From Mesorhizobium loti CJ3sym (GTDB lineage Bacteria > Pseudomonadota > Alphaproteobacteria > Rhizobiales > Rhizobiaceae), in the NCBI RefSeq assembly GCF_000472785.1, contig NZ_AXAL01000020.1, forward strand, positions 62,001 through 126,000: a DNA stretch of 64,000 bases. Reading direction: 5' to 3'. Below the pieces are notes generated by a model. The model searched no databases and had not been told where the DNA came from. It worked only from the letters and a program-made list of their open reading frames with translations. This document shows, one piece after another, positions 46,398 to 58,210 of this stretch. Within the stretch, counting starts at the first letter, position 1, and each line of letters starts with the position of its first letter. Position numbers and translations under genes: made by a program.

Positions 46398-47564
46398 CTA
46401 GATCACATTCAATTCCCTAAACGCCCGCCCTTCGGCGACACGGATGTACCCAAACGCGGAGCAATCGACCGTGCGGTAGCCGCCATGCACGAGAAGCTCG
46501 GCCAGCGCCTTGCCGACCGCCGGGGCCTGCTGCAGACCGTGGCCTGAAAATCCGTTGGCGAAGAGGAAATTTTTCACCTGCGGATGCGGGCCGATGACCG
46601 CGTTCTGGTCGAGGGTGTTGTAGTCGTAATGGCCGGCCCAGGCGCGTGTCGGCTTGATCGCCTCGAAGGCCGGAATGCGGGTCGCCAGCACCGGCCAGAT
46701 GACCTCTTCGAACAGCGGCCAGTCGACCTCGAAATCCTGGGGATCGGCCGGGCCGTCGCCCTCTTCCGGCTCGGCGCCGCCGGTGAGATAGACCGAGCCT
46801 TCCGGCCTGACATAGATGCCGGAGGGATCGACCAGCAGCGGCATGTCGGCATATTTTTCGCGCGCCTCGAAGACGAAGACATTGCGCTTGCGCGGCTCGA
46901 CCGGCAGCGCCAGCCCGGCGAGAGCGGCGACCTTGCCGGCATTCGGCCCGGCGGAATTGAGGACGGTGCCGGCTTCGATCGTCTCGGCATTGTCGAGCCT
47001 GACGCTGGTGACACGGTGGCCCTGCCGCTCGATGCCGATGACCGAGGCGGTCATAAAGTCCACGTTCTTGCCGCGCAGCGCCTTGCGGAACAGCGTCAGC
47101 ATCGCATGCGCGTCGAACCAGCCTTCGCCGCTGCGGCCGTAGGAGCCGGCGGATATACCTTCGGTCGACAGCCAAGGGAAGCGGCGCGTCAGCTGATCCG
47201 CGTCCTCGAGCAGGATGTCGGCCCCCTCGGCGACCTGCGCTTCGTGATTGGCATACAGGATCGGCAGCCCGTTCTCGCTAGCGAGAATGAGAAAGCCGCC
47301 CTCGCGAAAACCGATGTCGGCGTCCGCGCCGAATTCTTCCTTCAGCCGCCGGAACAGTTTCATGGTGAACTGCGACAGGCGGATGTTCTGCGGGATCGAG
47401 AATTGCTGGCGAATGGAGGCGCAGGACAACGTCGTTGCCGCGTGCGCGAACTGCGGATCGCGCTCGATCAGCGCGATCGAGCCGGAAAACCCTTCATCGC
47501 GCAGATAGTAGGCGATCGAGGAGCCGACGATGGCTCCTCCGATGATAACGATGTCGTAACGCAC
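46398..47564 (-). CDS. FAD-dependent amine/amino-acid oxidoreductase (DAO family)
   Basis: The protein of about 388 residues has the FAD-binding start RYDIVIIGGAIVGSSIAYYL, the DAO fold, and a C-terminal FSGHGLQQAPAVGKALAEL that binds the flavin. It resembles sarcosine/D-amino-acid oxidoreductases; the substrate is unknown. The GTG at 47564 has AAAGG upstream and gives the family start; another GTG at 47603 is possible. Codon use is strongly GC-biased, like core chromosomal genes and unlike the surrounding remnants, and it is flanked by inverted transposase remnants. Confidence 0.85.
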   Translation of the reverse strand: MRYDIVIIGGAIVGSSIAYYLRDEGFSGSIALIERDPQFAHAATTLSCASIRQQFSIPQNIRLSQFTMKLFRRLKEEFGADADIGFREGGFLILASENGLPILYANHEAQVAEGADILLEDADQLTRRFPWLSTEGISAGSYGRSGEGWFDAHAMLTLFRKALRGKNVDFMTASVIGIERQGHRVTSVRLDNAETIEAGTVLNSAGPNAGKVAALAGLALPVEPRKRNVFVFEAREKYADMPLLVDPSGIYVRPEGSVYLTGGAEPEEGDGPADPQDFEVDWPLFEEVIWPVLATRIPAFEAIKPTRAWAGHYDYNTLDQNAVIGPHPQVKNFLFANGFSGHGLQQAPAVGKALAELLVHGGYRTVDCSAFGYIRVAEGRAFRELNVI

Positions 47565-47696
47565 TTTTTTGTCGCCTTTCCGGTAACCGCCCGTGTCGAT
47601 CACACAGCCGTCAGCATGATGTCGAAGCGCGTGCCGCGGCGGGCGCGGGCCTAGCGAGTTGAAAAGGGTTGCCGCATGCGCTTGATCCAGCGGCGC

Positions 47697-48100
47697 TCAC
47701 GCAGCTGCCGGTCCTGCCTCACGCAGCAAGTCGTCGGCTCTGTCCTTCTTCTCCCAGGTGAACTCAGGCTCTTCACGGCCGAAGTGTCCGTATGTCGCCG
47801 TGTTGCGGTATATCGGGCGTACGAGATCAAGCATCTTGATGATGCCTTTCGGTCGGAGATCGAAAACATGCGAATCCAAACATGAGGCCCTGATCCCGCC
47901 CTTGCTCGAGATCCTGCCATCGTCCTTCATCAACGCCCTGGCTGATGTCGGGCGACTGCCCGGTGAGAGCCAGAACGACGGCGCAATTTCGACCATCAAA
48001 GCCGATGGCATCGTCGTAGCCAATATCGAGTATCGTATCGCGGGCGACTTGGGTGTAATCGATGTGCGCATGGCTGGTACCCTCGTCCTGCTGGCTTTGT
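47697..48100 (-). pseudogene. metK: metK (S-adenosylmethionine synthetase) remnant
   Basis: The minus strand reads [18 protein letters not shown], then [14 protein letters not shown] and DQGLMFGF, then after a deletion [20 protein letters not shown] and [17 protein letters not shown], the MetK order with the segment between DQGLMFGF and the C-terminal domain missing. The pieces are in different frames. It cannot make active enzyme. Confidence 0.82.
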
Positions 48101-48402
48101 CATTTCGCGCTCTTCGCAAATGCTGTTTGGCGGCGGAACATAAAACGGCACCAGATTTCTGCCGCCACTGATCTCGCAAGTTGTGATGAGCGTACCATTG
48201 ACAGCGATTTGCGCTCGCAACGATTCCATGAATTTCTTTGAAGGATCTGTTGCAACGCTAAACAACAACGCAACGAGATTGGCGGGGGCCTGGTAAGACG
48301 GCAAGCTGGAACTGGTTGGCCAAGAGGGAGGCGATCGGCGCACCTTTCCCCAGGCGACGTGCTAACTTGCATCGTGCACCTCATCCGCCATTTGCTAAAT
48401 GT

Positions 48403-48950
48403 TTAGTCCCGGCATTTGCTGGAGCGGATTGAAAGTGAACGCTCGGGCTGGGAAGCCCATGCCTTCCAGATGAACTCGCAGGGCGTGAGGCCCTTGAGGG
48501 TCTTCAGCTTGCGGCCGAAATTGTAGGCCGCGACGAAGTCGGCAAGATGCCGACGCAGTTGGTCGCGATCGTCGTAGTGGAAGCGCTTGACGGTTGCGTC
48601 TTGATGGTCCGGTTCATTCTCTCGACTCTTCTCGCCGGCCTGTCGCCGTCGACATCTGGCAATCGGCCGATGCTTGCCTGCAGACAGTGGTGGGAGCGCG
48701 TCAGATGCGGGACGTCGGCTGCAACGCGTAGAGGCAATCGTCGAGCGGCAGCAGCCTTGTTGCGGCGGAAGGCCACAACAACGGTTTTCCTCGACACACA
48801 GAACTGTCGACTCCCTGGAGCCGGTGGACAGATCGGCGGTCGAATTCCGCTTCTCCACTTCGCGACCGTCTTGGGGTTGATGCCATAGCGCTCCGAAAGC
48901 GACCTCAGGCTCGCTTCACCTAGCCCATAGTGCATCCTTTGAGTCGGACG
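48403..48950 (-). mobile_element. IS481-type transposase remnant, copy 2 (inverted, internally deleted)
   Basis: The N-terminal part (SLSERYGINPKTVAKWRSG and the following linker) is joined to the C-terminal part (KRFHYDDRDQLRRHLADFVAAYNFGRKLKTLKGLTP, split here for length by context: integrase tail) without the catalytic core in between. It is inverted relative to copy 1, and the two bracket the oxidoreductase gene and the metK remnant. Confidence 0.72.
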
Positions 48951-48994
48951 AGAATGGCGAAATTTCTTTTCCGCGACATGCAAGCAAGAAGGCT

Positions 48995-50362
48995 TCAGCC
49001 AATGGCGGTTTTTCGATAATCGGCCGTGTCTATCCCATGCCGTTTCAGCTTGTCGTAGAAGGTCTTGCGGGGAACTCCCAGGACTTCGATCGTGCGCCTC
49101 ACGTCGCCGCCGCATTCCTGCAAGGCATCGCGGATGACAGTCGCCTCATAAAGGCTGACCTTCTCGGACAAGTGGAGGCTTGATACCGCTTGTTCCTTTC
49201 GACCTGATGCAATGGGCGTGCCTAGCCTTTCAAGTCCCAATGCAACGCGATCGGCGAAATGCACGAGTTCACGGACATTGCCGGGCCAATTGTGGCTCAC
49301 GAGGCGATCGCGCACGCCAGCGCTTATGTCCGGAACTGGCCTGCTGAAGCGTTTGGAGGCGCGTTCCAGGAAATGCCCAAAGAGCATCGGGATGTCTTCG
49401 CGCCTTTCGCGAAGCGGCGGGATGCGGAGCGTCACCACATTCAGCCGGAAATAAAGGTCTTCCCGGAAATCTCCGCGGGCGGCCGGATCGCCGAGATCGG
49501 CCTTGGTAGCCGACACGACACGAAGGTCGATGCTGCGGGTTTCGTTCGTGCCAAGCGGCGTGATCTGTCGGGTCTCAAGCACCCTCAGAAGCTTCACCTG
49601 GAGTGCTGGCGGCATCGACTCGATTTCGTCGAGGAAGAGCGTCCCTCTGTTCGAATGCTCGATGCGACCGGTCCTGCGCCTCTGCGCGCCAGTAAAGGCG
49701 CCTGCCTCGTGCCCGAAAAGTTCGCTATCGATGACGCTTTCGGGCAGCGCTCCACAATTCAGGGCAACGAAGGGCTTCGTGCGTCGTCTGCTCCAGCGGT
49801 GAAGCAGATCCGCGACCACCTCCTTGCCCGTGCCCGTCTCGCCTTCCACAAGGACATCCACATCAGTATCGGCGATCTGGCGGAGAGTTTCGCGCAATCG
49901 AATCATGGTCGGTGCCTCCCCGATCAGCGGGATATCGCCCGCAGATCGGACAACCGCATCCCTAAGACGTCTGTTTTCCAGGACCAGGCGCCGTTTTTCC
50001 GAAGCGCGATGCAGCGTCACGAGAAGCCGGTCGTTCGCATATGGCTTCGAGATGAAATCGTAGGCGCCATCCTTGATGGCGGCAACGGCCAGCTCGACGT
50101 CGGCATGCCCGGTGATCAGGACAACCGGAATTTCCGGGTCGATCGCCTTCACTCGCTCGAAGAGCTGAAGTCCGTTCAGCCCGGGCATACGGATGTCACT
50201 CACGACAGGGCCATCGAAGTTCCCGTCGATTCTGGCGAGTGCGGCCTCGGCCGAACCGAACACGCTCGGTGAGAACGAGGCAAGCTTCAGCATCTGCGTG
50301 GCTGCGCGAAGCACATCCTCGTCATCGTCGATAAAAATGACCGGTCCTGATTCAGCACTCAT
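48995..50362 (-). CDS. dctD: C4-dicarboxylate response regulator DctD
   Basis: The 455-residue sigma-54 activator has a receiver domain (phosphoacceptor Asp in VVSDIRMPG near residue 54), an AAA+ domain (GETGTGKE near 172, GAFTGA near 237) and a Fis-type DNA-binding C-terminus ([21 protein letters not shown]). Phosphorylated by DctB, it activates dctA from the -24/-12 promoter at 52375. The start overlaps the dctB stop by 4 bases. Confidence 0.95.
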   Translation of the reverse strand: MSAESGPVIFIDDDEDVLRAATQMLKLASFSPSVFGSAEAALARIDGNFDGPVVSDIRMPGLNGLQLFERVKAIDPEIPVVLITGHADVELAVAAIKDGAYDFISKPYANDRLLVTLHRASEKRRLVLENRRLRDAVVRSAGDIPLIGEAPTMIRLRETLRQIADTDVDVLVEGETGTGKEVVADLLHRWSRRRTKPFVALNCGALPESVIDSELFGHEAGAFTGAQRRRTGRIEHSNRGTLFLDEIESMPPALQVKLLRVLETRQITPLGTNETRSIDLRVVSATKADLGDPAARGDFREDLYFRLNVVTLRIPPLRERREDIPMLFGHFLERASKRFSRPVPDISAGVRDRLVSHNWPGNVRELVHFADRVALGLERLGTPIASGRKEQAVSSLHLSEKVSLYEATVIRDALQECGGDVRRTIEVLGVPRKTFYDKLKRHGIDTADYRKTAIG

Positions 50363-52251
50363 GCCGCTCGCCTCAGCTCGACCGTGAAGGAAGTCCCTCT
50401 CCCGTGGCCGGCATCATCATGCCGCAACGAGCCGCCGAGCTCACGTGCGATCTCTTGCGAAATGACCAGGCCAAGACCGAGACCCTTTTCCTTGTTGGTA
50501 ACGAACGGCATGAAGAGGCTCCTGCGAATGTCGGGGGCAAGGCCGGGGCCGTTGTCCCGAAGGGAAATAGCGACCATTTCCCCGTTTTCGGCGAGCGCTA
50601 TCTCGACGCGGGGCTTCGGTTGATCCTTCAGAGCGTCAAGCGCGTTCTGGAGAAGGTTGACGAGTATCTGCTCCAGTCGCATGCGGCTTGCCATGACAAT
50701 TGGAGACGGATCGATCCGCTTCCGTTCAATCGTCACCCCGGAATCGCGAATTCGGCCTGAAAGAAGCGACAGAGCGCCGTCGATCGCGTCGTCCGCCAGT
50801 ATCGGTCCCATCGATCCGCTGGCGCGGCGGGAAAAGGACCTTAGCGTTTCAGTGATCGTGCCGATCCTGCCGGTTATGGCGACGATCGAGGTCAGATTCT
50901 CGGCGGTTTCTTGCGACCGGCCGATCCCTAGAAGACGCGCGGCATTTTCAGCATAGGTGCGGATTGCGGCGACCGGCTGGTTGATCTCGTGGGCGACCCC
51001 GGCCGTTATCTGTCCCAGGATTGACAAGCGGTTCGCCTGGGCGAGTTCCTCGCGCAGGCGACGCACTCTTGCTTCAGCGTTCTCTCGCTCGGCGATCTCA
51101 CCGGCGAGCGCTGCGTTCGAGCTCTGGAGCTCCGCCGTGCGCAGTTCGACGCGATGCTCCAGTTCCGCATTCAGCAATACAAGCACTTCTTGCCGCTGCC
51201 GGGCCGCCCGCCGCCGTCGAACAATGATGAAAATGACGAATCCAACGAGAACGAGGGCAAGCAGCGTTGTCACGCGGGCTGTCATGACCGCCGAGGAGAT
51301 CTCGGTGTCGGCGGGGATGAGCAACGACATGCGCCAGCCCGGAACTGCTTTGCCGAGATCCTGCGAAACCGCAACGAAACCGGCTGATCGACTCTCAGGA
51401 GTTGCGGTGACCAGGTTGTCGCCGCGGCGGGAAAGCGGCACCGGCTCGAAAGTCACGCCCGGTAGCTGCAGACGATCGCGAGCGGTTTGCTTCTCCTTTG
51501 CGGAAAGCGGTGAGAGAGCGCCAAAACGCCATTGGGGCACGCTCGTGGCAAGAACCACGCCTCGCTCATCGGTCGTGAAGACCACGAAGCCGCTCTCCAG
51601 CCAACGCGACTCGACGCGGTCGAGCTCCACCTTCACCACAACCACACCGAGCGGCCCCTCCGGCCCATCGACCCGGCTCGACAGATAGAGACCAGGGCGC
51701 GCGCTAACCGTGCCGAGCGCATATTGCATAGCCGCGCCATCCGCCATCGCCTCGGTGAAGTAGTGGCGAAAGCGGTAATCGCTGCCGACGAAACTGGTCG
51801 GCTCGCCGGCGTTGCTCGCAGCAACCGCTACGCCCTCAGGATTAATGATGTAGAGTATAGAAGAGCCGGCGTCGCGCGCGATGGCGCGAAGCTTCTCATC
51901 AAGCGCGGCTTCGTTGGCAGTGCTCGGACTGCGAAGCATCTCCTGAACGGCACCGTCGCGTGCCAGAACCAGCGGAATCATTCGCTGCTTCTCGATCTCT
52001 CCTTTCAAACTGTCGGCTGCAAGCGGGAACGCGGCAAGAGCACGGTCGCGTAGGGCATACTCTGCTCTGGTGCCGGCGATGCGTCCCGTTGCAAAGACGA
52101 CGAAACAGAGCGCCGCACCAAGAATTGCAAGCAAAACCACAAGCCAGAGAGATCGACCGCCGGATCTACCAGGGAAGACCAATGGGGCGCGCTGGAAGGC
52201 GCCATTACCCATGTCTTCTTCTTCTGCCATCGTATTCTTAAAACCGATCAT
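50359..52251 (-). CDS. dctB: C4-dicarboxylate sensor kinase DctB
   Basis: The protein of about 630 residues has an N-terminal helix (about 35-55), a double-PDC periplasmic sensor (about 60-310), a second helix ([18 protein letters not shown]), a coiled coil, the phosphoacceptor His in GVAHEINQP, and the ATPase boxes [16 protein letters not shown] and GLGLGL. It senses succinate, fumarate or malate together with DctA. The start MIGFKNT at 52251 is a guess; MAEEEDM at 52230 is equally possible. Confidence 0.93.
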   Translation of the reverse strand: MIGFKNTMAEEEDMGNGAFQRAPLVFPGRSGGRSLWLVVLLAILGAALCFVVFATGRIAGTRAEYALRDRALAAFPLAADSLKGEIEKQRMIPLVLARDGAVQEMLRSPSTANEAALDEKLRAIARDAGSSILYIINPEGVAVAASNAGEPTSFVGSDYRFRHYFTEAMADGAAMQYALGTVSARPGLYLSSRVDGPEGPLGVVVVKVELDRVESRWLESGFVVFTTDERGVVLATSVPQWRFGALSPLSAKEKQTARDRLQLPGVTFEPVPLSRRGDNLVTATPESRSAGFVAVSQDLGKAVPGWRMSLLIPADTEISSAVMTARVTTLLALVLVGFVIFIIVRRRRAARQRQEVLVLLNAELEHRVELRTAELQSSNAALAGEIAERENAEARVRRLREELAQANRLSILGQITAGVAHEINQPVAAIRTYAENAARLLGIGRSQETAENLTSIVAITGRIGTITETLRSFSRRASGSMGPILADDAIDGALSLLSGRIRDSGVTIERKRIDPSPIVMASRMRLEQILVNLLQNALDALKDQPKPRVEIALAENGEMVAISLRDNGPGLAPDIRRSLFMPFVTNKEKGLGLGLVISQEIARELGGSLRHDDAGHGRGTSFTVELRRAA

Positions 52252-52374
52252 TGACGAACCATAGTGCGGGGTTCCGCCAGAAGGGAAGGCGATCCGTGCG
52301 GAAAACCGCACAATCTTGCTGCGCGATTTGTTGAAGATACCTGAGGCTCCGGCGATTTCCGCGCTCTCTTGGCT

Positions 52375-52389
52375 TGGCACGGCTATTGC
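52375..52389 (+). promoter_or_regulatory. Sigma-54 -24/-12 promoter of dctA
   Basis: TGGCACGGCTATTGC with both doublets intact. It lies about 100 bases before the dctA start and 120 bases from the divergent dctB start, leaving room between them for DctD sites. Confidence 0.85.
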
Positions 52390-52486
52390 GGTCAACAACG
52401 CAGCAGCGTTCGACCGGGGCGCCGCGATGGGAGAAGCCGCGGGGAGGAACAGCCCGCCCCAAACCGGTCAGGGAGAGAAAACTTAC

Positions 52487-53920
52487 ATGTTGACCCCACT
52501 GGCTCCAAGCGTAAAGCGCGCACCCCGCAAGACCCTTTTTGCCAAGCCTTACGTGCAGGTGCTTGTCGCAATCCTCCTCGGAGTTGCGGTTGGCCATTTT
52601 TATCCGCAAATCGGAGAAAACCTGAAGCCGCTCGGCGATGCCTTCATCAAGCTCGTCAAGATGATCATCGCGCCCGTTATCTTTCTGACCGTGTCGACTG
52701 GAATTGCCGGCATGAGCGATCTTCAGAAGGTCGGCCGTGTTGCCGGCAAGGCGATGGTCTATTTCTTCACCTTCTCGACGCTCGCGCTTATCGTCGGCCT
52801 CATCGTCGGCAATGTCATTCAGCCTGGCGCCGGCCTCAACATCGATCTGACCTCGCTCGACGTCCAAGCCGTCAATGGCTATGCCTCAAAGGCCCATGAG
52901 CAGTCCGTGACCGGCTTCCTCATGAACATGATCCCGACCACGATTGTCGGCGCCTTTGTGGAAGGCGACATTCTACAGGTGTTGTTTTTCTCCGTCCTCT
53001 TCGGCATCGCGCTGGCGATGGTCGGAGAATCGGGCAAATCGGTTCTTTCCTTCCTTCAGGACCTCACTGCACCCGTTTTCAAATTGGTCGGCATCCTGAT
53101 GAAAGCCGCGCCGATCGGTGCTTTCGGAGCAATGGCCTTCACGATTGGCAAATATGGCATCGGTTCGGTAGCCAACCTTGCGATGCTGGTCGGGACCTTC
53201 TATCTCACGGCCTTCCTCTTCGTATTCGGGGTTCTCGGTGCAGTCTGTCGCTACAACGGCTTCTCGATCTTTTCTCTTATCCGCTACATAAAGGAAGAGC
53301 TGCTGCTGGTCCTCGGAACGTCCTCCTCCGAGGCTGCGCTGCCCTCTCTCATGGAGAAAATGGAAAAGGCCGGCGCCAAGCGCTCGGTCGTGGGCCTGGT
53401 TATCCCGACCGGATATTCCTTCAATCTGGATGGCACCAATATCTACATGACCCTCGCCGCCCTTTTCATCGCGCAGGCGACGAATACGGATTTGTCAGTT
53501 GGCGATCAGGTCCTGCTGCTGCTCGTCGCGATGCTTTCCTCCAAGGGTGCAGCAGGTGTCACGGGTGCCGGCTTCGTCACGTTGGCCGCGACGCTCTCCG
53601 TAGTGCCGGCAGTTCCCGTTGCTGGAATGGCGCTGATCCTTGGCGTCGATCGCTTCATGTCGGAATGCCGGGCACTGACGAATTTGGTCGGTAACGCGGT
53701 GGCATCGCTCGTCGTCGCCCGCTGGGAAGGCGAACTGGATCAGGCGCAATTGAAAGCTGCATTCTGCGGCCACCAGCCTGCCGAGACATCAACCGGCCAG
53801 CCACTGAGAACGCCCGCGCCGAGCAACTCGGCAGCATCGCTGCCGGTTGAATCGCCTGGCTGGTCCCAAACGCCGGACGATCGGGCCGCGGGTTCCAAAC
53901 AAACTCTCGCGGGCCGATGA
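52487..53920 (+). CDS. dctA: C4-dicarboxylate/proton symporter DctA
   Basis: The 477-residue DAACS-family transporter has the first helix [20 protein letters not shown], the hairpin serine-rich [18 protein letters not shown], and [14 protein letters not shown] typical of the family. It imports succinate, malate and fumarate, the main carbon source of bacteroids. GGGAGAG precedes ATG at 52487. The C-terminal 40 residues (Pro/Ser-rich) are longer than in E. coli DctA. Confidence 0.96.
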   Translation: MLTPLAPSVKRAPRKTLFAKPYVQVLVAILLGVAVGHFYPQIGENLKPLGDAFIKLVKMIIAPVIFLTVSTGIAGMSDLQKVGRVAGKAMVYFFTFSTLALIVGLIVGNVIQPGAGLNIDLTSLDVQAVNGYASKAHEQSVTGFLMNMIPTTIVGAFVEGDILQVLFFSVLFGIALAMVGESGKSVLSFLQDLTAPVFKLVGILMKAAPIGAFGAMAFTIGKYGIGSVANLAMLVGTFYLTAFLFVFGVLGAVCRYNGFSIFSLIRYIKEELLLVLGTSSSEAALPSLMEKMEKAGAKRSVVGLVIPTGYSFNLDGTNIYMTLAALFIAQATNTDLSVGDQVLLLLVAMLSSKGAAGVTGAGFVTLAATLSVVPAVPVAGMALILGVDRFMSECRALTNLVGNAVASLVVARWEGELDQAQLKAAFCGHQPAETSTGQPLRTPAPSNSAASLPVESPGWSQTPDDRAAGSKQTLAGR

Positions 53921-54211
53921 AATCAAGAATCCCGAAATGCAGTGGGTGCAAAATCATCTGCGCCTTGCGAAGGTCTTGCACCGGGCACGACACACAAGCC
54001 ATCGATGATGCGCTTAATGCCTCCGAAGTTTGCGACGGTTCGTGGAACCGGGCGTGGAGCTCGATCGGAGCCGTCGGCACGGCTGAACAATTCGCCCACG
54101 CTCTACGTCTCGGCTTCTACCTCGCACCATGCCACGACAAGAATTCGGTAGCGAACAGGATCAATGCAGGAATGACAGATTTTACTGAATCGACCTTTGC
54201 CGGGACTCTTG
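53921..54211. other. Short intergenic stretch between dctA and fixV, nothing identified
   Basis: Just under 300 bases. Frames on both strands are open but show no family resemblance or ribosome-binding site. Confidence 0.4.
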
Positions 54212-55267
54212 ATGTCGTTTAATCAGACTCGAACAATGGCGAAGCGACCCATAATTGCTGATATCGCCCGGGAAGCCGGGGTTAGTGTTGCCACCGTTGA
54301 CCGAGTTCTGAATGCCCGTCATCCGGTGCGGAAGGAGACTGCGCAGCGGGTCTTAGCGGCGGCACAGGCCATCGGATATCACGCCGCAGGTCTTATCAAG
54401 CAGCGCCTGCAGCCGGACCTGCCGCAATATCGGCTTGGCTTCATCTTGAGAAAACCGACTCACCACTTCTACCAGGGCTTCGCGCGTGAGGTCGAAGCGG
54501 CGGTCAACGCGGCGAAGTGCTTCCATGGCACTTCGCTCATCGAATTCGCGCCGTCGCACATGCCATGCGACCTTATTCCATTGCTCAAGGAATTCGGAGC
54601 GCGCTGCCACGCGATCGCCATGGTGGCGCCGGACCATCCGGCGATCACGGCAGCCGTCCAAGAACTCAAGGCAAAAGGCATCCCCGTTTTCTCGCTGCTT
54701 TCCGATTTCGCCGAAGGTGTTCGTGAGGGTTATATCGGCCTCGACAACCGCAAGGTCGGGCGGACGACAGCGTGGATGCTTTCAAAGGTCGCAAGACGGC
54801 CGGGCAAGGTGGCGGTTTTTGTCGGCAGCCACCGTTTTCAGGGGCAGGAGCTGCGGGAGGTCGGCTTTCGCTCCTATTTCCGTGAGAATGCACCGGCATT
54901 CGAGCTGCTCGATCCGCTCGTGAACCTTGAGGCACGGCAGATCACCTACGAGGCCACGCTGGATCTCATGCAACGGGAACCCGAACTCACCGGCTTCTAT
55001 GTGGCCGGCGGAGGTATGGAGGGAGCGATCTCCGCGCTCCGTGAAGAAGGCGAAAGCCGGGGTCTCGTCGCGATCGTTAACGAGATCACGCCGGAGTCAC
55101 GGGCTGCACTCGCAGATGGCATGATCACGATGTCGGTCGCCACGCCCCAGCGCCTGCTTTGCCAGGAACTGATGACGCTGATGGCCCAGGCCATCAAGGT
55201 CGGCACTTCGGAGACGCTTGGGCAGACTTTTCTGCCGTTTGAGATCTATCTGCCGGAAAACATCTGA
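54212..55267 (+). CDS. fixV: LacI/GalR-family activator FixV
   Basis: The 351-residue protein has the LacI helix-turn-helix (IADIAREAGVSVATVDRVLNAR) near the N-terminus and a periplasmic-binding-protein-like sensor (about 65-345) of the sugar/inositol-responsive class. In M. loti R7A, fixV lies upstream of nifA2 and encodes a LacI/GalR protein that activates it, possibly in response to an inositol derivative; the position here is the same. ATG at 54212 has a weak GGGAC upstream; ATG at 54236 (MAKRPII) is an alternative. Confidence 0.88.
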   Translation: MSFNQTRTMAKRPIIADIAREAGVSVATVDRVLNARHPVRKETAQRVLAAAQAIGYHAAGLIKQRLQPDLPQYRLGFILRKPTHHFYQGFAREVEAAVNAAKCFHGTSLIEFAPSHMPCDLIPLLKEFGARCHAIAMVAPDHPAITAAVQELKAKGIPVFSLLSDFAEGVREGYIGLDNRKVGRTTAWMLSKVARRPGKVAVFVGSHRFQGQELREVGFRSYFRENAPAFELLDPLVNLEARQITYEATLDLMQREPELTGFYVAGGGMEGAISALREEGESRGLVAIVNEITPESRAALADGMITMSVATPQRLLCQELMTLMAQAIKVGTSETLGQTFLPFEIYLPENI

Positions 55268-55303
55268 AAAACTGATAAAATACTATCATGAGAGCCTAAT
55301 TTC

Positions 55304-55319
55304 CTTTCATTCATGAAAG
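55304..55319. promoter_or_regulatory. Palindrome downstream of fixV, possible FixV operator
   Basis: CTTTCAT-TC-ATGAAAG is a 16-base inverted repeat between fixV and nifA2. Its length fits a LacI-family site, though the central CG usual in that family is absent. No U tract follows, so it is not a good terminator. Confidence 0.3.
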
Positions 55320-55448
55320 AAAAGCAGCGGGAGTTTGATTGACTCACCTGCCTCATTCCGGTCTCGTTTAACAACGAATGATTGCTGCGCGGCGGAAGCC
55401 AGTCAGCCGAGAACGATGACCCGCACTTCATGAAGAGAGAGGAAAGCC

Positions 55449-55650
55449 ATGCGTCAAGCATCGCTCCGCTTTGCGATCGACCGCATGACGCCGCCCCATC
55501 TTGCCAGGGCCGCACTTGCTCGCGGCCCGGGCCTGACTGGCATCGACATTAGCTATCATCTCGATGGCAATTTCATTGCGCGCGAAAAGCCGGCTGCAGA
55601 CGTCCGTCTTGCTGACGGATCAATCGTCACGACTATCTTCATCAACGCCT
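55449..55650 (+). pseudogene. Truncated sugar-phosphate isomerase/epimerase (IolE/IolI-like TIM barrel) gene
   Basis: ATG with GAGGAAAG upstream starts SLRFAIDRMTPPHLARAAL, then GLTGIDISYHLDGN, LADGSIVTTIFINAFSCFNE. This follows the N-terminal two strands of inositol-type isomerase/epimerases (RFALNHMTAPxL, CxGVELRNDL, ILxINALxRFN). Family similarity stops after about 67 codons, far short of the usual 260-300. It lies between fixV and nifA2, and is consistent with fixV deriving from an inositol-catabolism locus. Confidence 0.6.
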
Positions 55651-55894
55651 TTTCGTGTTTCAATGAATCCCCGCGTGCAAGGGCGAGGCGAGCAAACTCG
55701 TCGATTGTGCAGCGGCCTGCGGAGCGAAGACGCCGACGAATGCGATTCGCCAAGGACATCCACGCGCTGGACAATAGGCGCACTTGCCTCGGGCATCGAT
55801 TTCATGGCGCGAGATGGATGATCACATGCACGATACTCGCAACTGCGAGCAAAGTGCCAGGCAGATCTCGTCACGCTGCATATCGCTTCCAAAA

Positions 55895-57637
<1,743 letters not shown>

Positions 57638-58210
57638 ACCGGCTCGCGGACCTCAAGCAGGGCCGCGAGATAGCGCGCGAGGAGAATAGCTGGGACAATG
57701 AGCGTTGATTGGTACGGCTCGGACCTCCGTCGGTGAGACGTTGCAGCCGTCCTGTTGGCGCCGGCCGCAATCCACGGCCCGCTCGACCGCACGGCGCTTG
57801 GTATCCCAATCAAGTTGGCGAGAACGCAGCGCCGTCATGGTCGGTCCGATGGCCATGTCGCTCCGCCGGCCCCGTGCCGGATGTCTCGCGATTGAAACGG
57901 AGAACAGTACGCCGTCAACCAGCCTAACCGGAGTGGTGTAGGTCGTCAGGCAGATAAGCGCCGTACTGCCTTTCGCGCACGGATATCCGGCGGCGTGATC
58001 GCCTTTCACGAACCAGCGACGCTCAATCGACGTCTCTCCTCACCCAGCGTCACCCACGGCGAGTGTCGCGTTTGGCATATTTTTGTGCAGGCGCGAAGAG
58101 GTAAAGTCGCCACAGCGCGTGGTGTTGACGCGACGATTGGTATGATACAGAACAGAACTAAATCGGTTTAGACAGTTCGCGCGGAGGCCTACCCAAGTGG
58201 GTCAGGAACC
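57638..58210. other. Intergenic stretch between nifA2 and nrtR, nothing identified
   Basis: About 570 bases with short frames on both strands. A minus-strand frame of 118 codons (57653-58009) lacks family resemblance. Possibly a decayed element; the nrtR promoter is probably in the last 100 AT-richer bases. Confidence 0.4.

Noticed and set aside
46584-47654. A 356-codon plus-strand frame opposite the FAD oxidoreductase
   Set aside because: The minus strand encodes a clear DAO-family enzyme; the opposite frame is low-complexity Arg/Gly-rich and typical of antisense GC-rich artefacts.
49259-50272. A 337-codon plus-strand frame across dctD
   Set aside because: It is antisense to an unambiguous DctD with all sigma-54 activator motifs.
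53917-54222. A 101-codon frame between dctA and fixV as a small gene
   Set aside because: No ribosome-binding site, no recognisable family, and it ends inside the fixV start region.
55304-55319. The palindrome after fixV as a transcription terminator
   Set aside because: Stem of 7 bases with a two-base centre and no T-rich tail; more like a protein-binding site, and listed only as a low-confidence operator.
57653-58009. A 118-codon minus-strand frame between nifA2 and nrtR
   Set aside because: No start signal or family similarity; probably non-coding or too decayed to identify.
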